DNA of 7,896 nucleotides, taken from positions 1 to 7,896 of the forward strand of contig JAJCYL010000611.1 of NCBI GenBank assembly GCA_029262955.1. Direction: 5' to 3'. The notes below the pieces were generated by a model that saw nothing but the letters and a program-made list of their open reading frames with translations, made no database searches and was not told where the DNA came from. How positions within the stretch are numbered: position 1 is the first letter of the stretch; each line of letters begins with the position of its first letter. Below, one piece after another: positions 4,707 through 7,896 of this stretch. A program made the position numbers and the translations under genes. Source of the stretch: Cytophagales bacterium (GTDB lineage Bacteria; Bacteroidota; Bacteroidia; Cytophagales; Cyclobacteriaceae).

Positions 4707-6170
4707 CTACTTACCGTCAATGTCAGGCAACACAATACCTTCAAAAGGACTTGTCTCCTTCATTAATGCCTCAATCTCATCACTTGTCCTCGGTGCCATA
4801 TCTGACAGCAGCTCACAACCATCCTTCGTGATCAAAAAGTCATCTTCTATTCGTACCGGTATATCCCACCACTTTTGGGGAGCGGGGCTATCTTTGGAGA
4901 TGTAAATACCTGGCTCTATGGTAATCACCATGTTCTCCTCCAATACATCATACTCTCCTTTATCATGTACATCCAAACCAATATGGTGACAGCAACCATG
5001 CGGATAATATCTGTTTCTACCCGTATCAGCATTAACTATGTCCTTGGGATCCGAACTCTTATAAAGACCCAATTCTACTAACCCATTATTGATTACATCA
5101 GCTGTGGCAGCATAAAGATCGGTAAATTTGGTACCAGGCTTGCAAATTTTCCAGGCCGCCTCCTGTGCTTCATAAACCAGATCATAAATCAGTTTTTGTT
5201 CTATGGTGAATTTGCCATTTACCGGTATCGTACGTGTAACGTCTGCTGTGTATCCATGATATTCGGCACCAAGGTCCATGAGAATCAATTCTCCATCCTC
5301 AATATCTGGTTTATAGTTGTCAATATAATGCAACACACAGCCATTGTGACCGGCACCTACAATACTGGGATAACCTTCGTACTCAGCCCGGTATTTCTTG
5401 AAGATAAACTCGTGAATTCCTTGAATCTCGGTCTCAGACATTCCTGGTTTCATGGCTCTCATCACTTCAGCCTGGCCAGCAGCTGAGATATTAACTGCCT
5501 TTCTTATCAATTGCAGTTCTTCCGGCTCCTTTATACCTCTCAGCTCGTTCATGATTTGATCAAGCATTTGCATATCCAGGTTATTCTTTACCGGCTCAGG
5601 GTTGAGGGAGGTACTCTGATCATAGTTCACTTTTTGTTTAAATGAGGCTATAAGCTCATACAAATCTCCTTTTTCTTCGAAGTCTCGGACGTCATTATTA
5701 AAGTCGTAAAACAGTACTTTGTCAAACTTTGTGAAGTTCAGATTGTATTTGAGAAAATCAGGCCCTTCAAAGGCTGCATTTATAGCCAGTTTGGACCTTG
5801 CGCCTTCTTTGCCCAATCTACTTCCATTATAAAGTTCTTTAAGTGCATCCCTCACTCTTACAAAAATAATCTCGTCGTAAGAACTACTTTCTACCTGTTG
5901 TTTGTCCTTGAAGATGAGTAATATACTATGTGGCTCTTTATGACCTGTCAGGTAATAAAAATTCGGGTCCTGATGGTAGATGTACTCCACATCATTCGCC
6001 CTGTTTCTTACCGGATTTGAAAAGAATACCGCCACCGAATTGGCTGGCATTTTCTCTCGAACAGCAGCCCTTCTTTCCTGATGAAAATCGCTTTTTAGGT
6101 AGTCAGTGGCTTGTGAGAATACCTCACCCGCTATAGACAGAATAAATAAAAGTATAATGACCTTTCTCAT
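4707..6170 (-). CDS. Exported Xaa-Pro aminopeptidase (aminopeptidase P, M24B)
   Basis: The enzyme releases the N-terminal residue from peptides with proline in second position, using two metal ions. The 487-residue protein has a signal peptide (MRKVIILLFILSIAGEVFSQA, cleavage near residue 20-21), so it acts in the periplasm, unlike cytoplasmic E. coli PepP. The N-terminal creatinase-like domain (about 25-185) includes YIYHQDPNFYYLTG. The pita-bread catalytic domain (about 215-465) carries all five metal ligands: Asp299 (LMDLGAEY), Asp310 (TADVTRT), His395 (HGCCHHIGLDVHD), Glu419 (TIEPGIY) and Glu442 (VRIEDD). The assisting His281 (LHY), His402 and Arg440 are also present. The two cysteines in HGCCHH replace the LS of E. 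coli PepP. Length and start are normal. The stop codon adjoins an inverted repeat of the GxxExxY cassette and is partly duplicated in it. The stress-protein gene upstream is 92 bases away; co-transcription is possible. Gene name pepP would fit, but paralogues are common in this phylum. Confidence 0.95.
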   Translation of the reverse strand: MRKVIILLFILSIAGEVFSQATDYLKSDFHQERRAAVREKMPANSVAVFFSNPVRNRANDVEYIYHQDPNFYYLTGHKEPHSILLIFKDKQQVESSSYDEIIFVRVRDALKELYNGSRLGKEGARSKLAINAAFEGPDFLKYNLNFTKFDKVLFYDFNNDVRDFEEKGDLYELIASFKQKVNYDQSTSLNPEPVKNNLDMQMLDQIMNELRGIKEPEELQLIRKAVNISAAGQAEVMRAMKPGMSETEIQGIHEFIFKKYRAEYEGYPSIVGAGHNGCVLHYIDNYKPDIEDGELILMDLGAEYHGYTADVTRTIPVNGKFTIEQKLIYDLVYEAQEAAWKICKPGTKFTDLYAATADVINNGLVELGLYKSSDPKDIVNADTGRNRYYPHGCCHHIGLDVHDKGEYDVLEENMVITIEPGIYISKDSPAPQKWWDIPVRIEDDFLITKDGCELLSDMAPRTSDEIEALMKETSPFEGIVLPDIDGK

Positions 6171-6262
6171 CTAAAATTTGAATTTTGAAATGTGATGATA
6201 ATCAATTCACAGCACTGGTTAAATGATTATTATATCAATTGGTCAATACTGTTTAAGGAATT

Positions 6263-7186
6263 CTATATTTCTCTTATATAATCAAGTATACCAGCTTGAC
6301 GACCCTTCGGTCTCACCACCATAACCGGAATATCAACGTCGACATTGATAAGTTTTTCGGCGGTACTGCCAATAAAAAGAGCAGTAGTGGTTGATCTTCC
6401 TTTAGCACCCAAAATGATACCATCAGCGTCCATCTGCTTGGCCGTATCGTAGATTAGCTTGATGGGATCCTCCCCTTTATCCAGAGAATAGATCTCTTCA
6501 ATATGCTGTCCCTTAGTGTCAATCTCTTTAATAAACGCCTTATAACTTTTTTTCGCATTCTTCTTCATCACCTCGGCAAATTCTTCAAAAGTCTTACCAG
6601 TATAATGATATCCAGTAGGAACATGGTATACGTTCTGCGCAATGATCTTGACTTCACTCTTTGAATTATTAGCCACACCAATTGCCTGGTCGAGTGCATT
6701 TGAAGCATGGTCAGAGAAATCTATAGGTACAAGTATTGTTCTAACCGTTTCCTTTACGTTTTGAGGAACAATCAGGAGAGAGCATCCGGCCCGTCTGGCC
6801 AACCGGTGAATGACAACACCTCCACCCTTCTTTTCCTTTTTTCGACCGACCATTACCAGGTCTATGTCTTCCTTTTCAATTAATTTCATGAAGATCTTAG
6901 TTGGCTGACCCTTATCCACCAGGTAATGAATTTTTGGGTCTTTGCGACAATCGAAATGATCAGCAACAACTTGCTGCATCGCGGCCTTTCGGTCCTCAAG
7001 ACCTTTCTTTAAAAGGTCAGGAAATTCTATCAACAGCTCATCCGGCATATGAAAATCACGAATGACATTAATAAAATAAATCTCTTTCGTATTTGAAACA
7101 TTACAGATATAGGCAGCGGCCTTGACCAGATCAATATCCATGTCACTTTGATCAAGTCCGATTAATATTTTATCTAATTTGTACAT
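6263..7186 (-). CDS. Universal stress protein with two tandem UspA domains
   Basis: The 307-residue cytoplasmic protein is a fusion of two Usp domains (about 4-142 and 148-293). Domain 2 starts with ILVPIDFSDHASNAL and ends with an intact ATP-binding loop: G260-x2-G263-x9-G273-S274 (GAKGRSTTTALFIGS). Domain 1 has the opening ILIGLDQSD and the strand DLVMVG, but its loop reads GRKKEKKGGGVVIHRLARRA (114-133) and lacks the G-x2-G-x9-G-S/T pattern, so ATP binding is probably restricted to domain 2. Double-domain Usp proteins are common in Bacteroidota and are tied to starvation, oxygen or redox stress, but the ligand and trigger cannot be read here. The ATG at 7186 suits the family (hydrophobic first strand right after). 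A possible TAnnTTTG lies 89 bases upstream. Confidence 0.93.
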   Translation of the reverse strand: MYKLDKILIGLDQSDMDIDLVKAAAYICNVSNTKEIYFINVIRDFHMPDELLIEFPDLLKKGLEDRKAAMQQVVADHFDCRKDPKIHYLVDKGQPTKIFMKLIEKEDIDLVMVGRKKEKKGGGVVIHRLARRAGCSLLIVPQNVKETVRTILVPIDFSDHASNALDQAIGVANNSKSEVKIIAQNVYHVPTGYHYTGKTFEEFAEVMKKNAKKSYKAFIKEIDTKGQHIEEIYSLDKGEDPIKLIYDTAKQMDADGIILGAKGRSTTTALFIGSTAEKLINVDVDIPVMVVRPKGRQAGILDYIREI

Positions 7187-7274
7187 CTCTATTTGTCAAT
7201 ACCTGAAGGTAATTTAATCGATTTAATAGACCCTATCAATCAACCAAATAATCCAATATATTCTTAATAATACG

Positions 7275-7282
7275 CAAAATTA
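7275..7282 (-). promoter_or_regulatory. Possible -7 element for the universal stress protein gene
   Basis: On the minus strand the sequence is TAATTTTG, fitting TAnnTTTG, in the gap between the aminotransferase and stress-protein genes and just past the hairpin at 7287-7321. No TTG is found at the usual -33 distance, and the leader would be about 80 bases, so this is only a candidate. Confidence 0.3.
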
Positions 7283-7286
7283 AAGT

Positions 7287-7321
7287 TTATTGTTGAGGTA
7301 TTGTAGGCACTCAAACAATAA
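7287..7321 (-). terminator. Hairpin after the aminotransferase gene, probable terminator
   Basis: On the plus strand TTATTGTTGAG (7287-7297) pairs with CTCAAACAATAA (7310-7321) through 11 base pairs with one bulged A, around a 12-base loop. Read on the minus strand, it begins 10 bases after the aminotransferase stop codon and is followed by ACTTTAATTTT, a broken T-tract. The stem is AT-rich, so termination may be partial. Confidence 0.5.
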
Positions 7322-7330
7322 TTTATTTGG

Positions 7331-7896
7331 TTAAACTAATGAAAGTACGTCAGTAAATCTTTCGACCAGTTCCTTTGAATGGGTTGGAAAATTTGAAATT
7401 CTTATATGCTCAGGTTTGTATTGTCCATAGCCGGCACCAATTACGAATCCATGGGTATCCAGCGTATGAATGATTTCACTTATATTCCTACTACACTTTG
7501 CCACCACCACCGTTTCTGACCGAAGTTTTGGGTCTTCAACAAAATGAGACAGCCAACCAAGTTCCTGTATCATTTGGCCCATAACTGCGGCTTTGTATTT
7601 TGATTCTCTCCTTATCATGTCCAGCCCTTTCATCAACATATCCTCAACCACTTTTCCAAGCAAGTAGATATTGAGAATGTTAGGGGTCTCAATGGTCTGA
7701 TATTCCTGCCCGTGAGCTACCATGGTCAATAAGTTTCTATAAGTAACATTTAGTCCCCCTCTTCTTTCTAGTTCTCCCGCCTTTTCCAGGCATTTTGGTC
7801 CGACAATCCAAACACCCAGCCCGGCGGGTAGGCCAAAGCATTTTTGAACAGAAAAATAGGCAGTATCGATAAGAGAAAAATTCAAATCTGTAACAG
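7331..7896 (-). CDS. Class V PLP-dependent aminotransferase (phosphoserine/alanine-glyoxylate type), N-terminal half missing
   Basis: The frame is open to the window edge, and codons before the first TTG (7885) continue the protein (VTDLNFSLIDTAYF), so the gene starts outside; about 188 C-terminal residues are visible. The PLP lysine is in FFSVQKCFG-type sequence: here YFSVQKCFGLPAGLGVWIVG, Lys at visible residue 18. The lysine block and the C-terminal GYGQYKPEHIRISNFPTHS are typical of a class V group in Bacteroidota that is annotated either as phosphoserine aminotransferase or as alanine-glyoxylate-type aminotransferase. If it is the serine-pathway enzyme, it converts 3-phosphohydroxypyruvate and glutamate to phosphoserine and 2-oxoglutarate. 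The substrate cannot be fixed without the N-terminal half and the upstream neighbour (a phosphoglycerate dehydrogenase there would decide). A hairpin follows the stop codon. Confidence 0.85.
   Translation of the reverse strand, partial: VTDLNFSLIDTAYFSVQKCFGLPAGLGVWIVGPKCLEKAGELERRGGLNVTYRNLLTMVAHGQEYQTIETPNILNIYLLGKVVEDMLMKGLDMIRRESKYKAAVMGQMIQELGWLSHFVEDPKLRSETVVVAKCSRNISEIIHTLDTHGFVIGAGYGQYKPEHIRISNFPTHSKELVERFTDVLSLV

Noticed and set aside
5196..5486. A 96-codon open frame on the plus strand inside the aminopeptidase gene.
   Set aside because: It is antisense to a well-supported enzyme, its peptide has no recognisable features, and no promoter is seen.
7331..7885. Taking TTG 7885 as the start of the aminotransferase.
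   Set aside because: The class V fold needs the large N-terminal part before the PLP lysine, and the frame continues beyond the window edge.

Overview
The window looks like chromosomal DNA of a Bacteroidota bacterium, probably of the Cytophagales type. The evidence is its AT-rich, strongly gapped gene layout, the weak or absent Shine-Dalgarno sequences, several copies of the Bacteroidota -7 promoter element TAnnTTTG, two lipoproteins (one with an acidic run directly after the lipobox cysteine), and a PadR regulator of the kind that in this phylum normally precedes an FtsX-type ABC permease. No genus can be assigned from the sequence alone.

Layout. Bases 1-785 (+) hold the 3' nine-tenths of dapD (lysine/diaminopimelate pathway). 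A 333-base gap with no recognisable gene follows. Next come two plus-strand lipoprotein genes: a tiny, acidic, four-cysteine lipoprotein (1119-1442) closed by a clear hairpin terminator, and a five-TPR lipoprotein (1613-2209) behind a good TAnnTTTG promoter. Convergent to these is a THUMP-domain rRNA methyltransferase of the RlmL type (3413-2250, minus), which must start at TTG. It is divergent from a PadR-family regulator (3537-3869), and the 123-base gap between them carries a dense array of ATGT/ACAT half-sites.

The unusual part is 3870-4713. Behind padR, where the partner ABC permease is expected, only a frameshifted C-terminal scrap of such a permease remains (about 3925-4057). One base after its stop codon begins a cassette: a GxxExxY-family PD-(D/E)XK protein gene (4190-4576) bracketed by four degenerate copies of an approximately 25-30-base repeat, two in direct orientation (4059, 4583) and two inverted (4623, 4676). 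The last copy abuts the stop codon of the next gene, and the sequence around that stop codon is duplicated 54 bases upstream. This looks like a small repeat-bounded element placed between two convergent gene ends, and it is the best candidate here for something poorly described.

The right part is minus strand and ordinary: an exported M24B Xaa-Pro aminopeptidase (6170-4707), a double-domain universal stress protein whose first ATP-binding loop is degenerate (7186-6263), and the C-terminal half of a class V aminotransferase related to phosphoserine/alanine-glyoxylate aminotransferases (7896-7331, cut by the window edge). No tRNA, rRNA, CRISPR array or transposase gene was seen. Apart from padR and its lost partner, the genes do not form one evident pathway.
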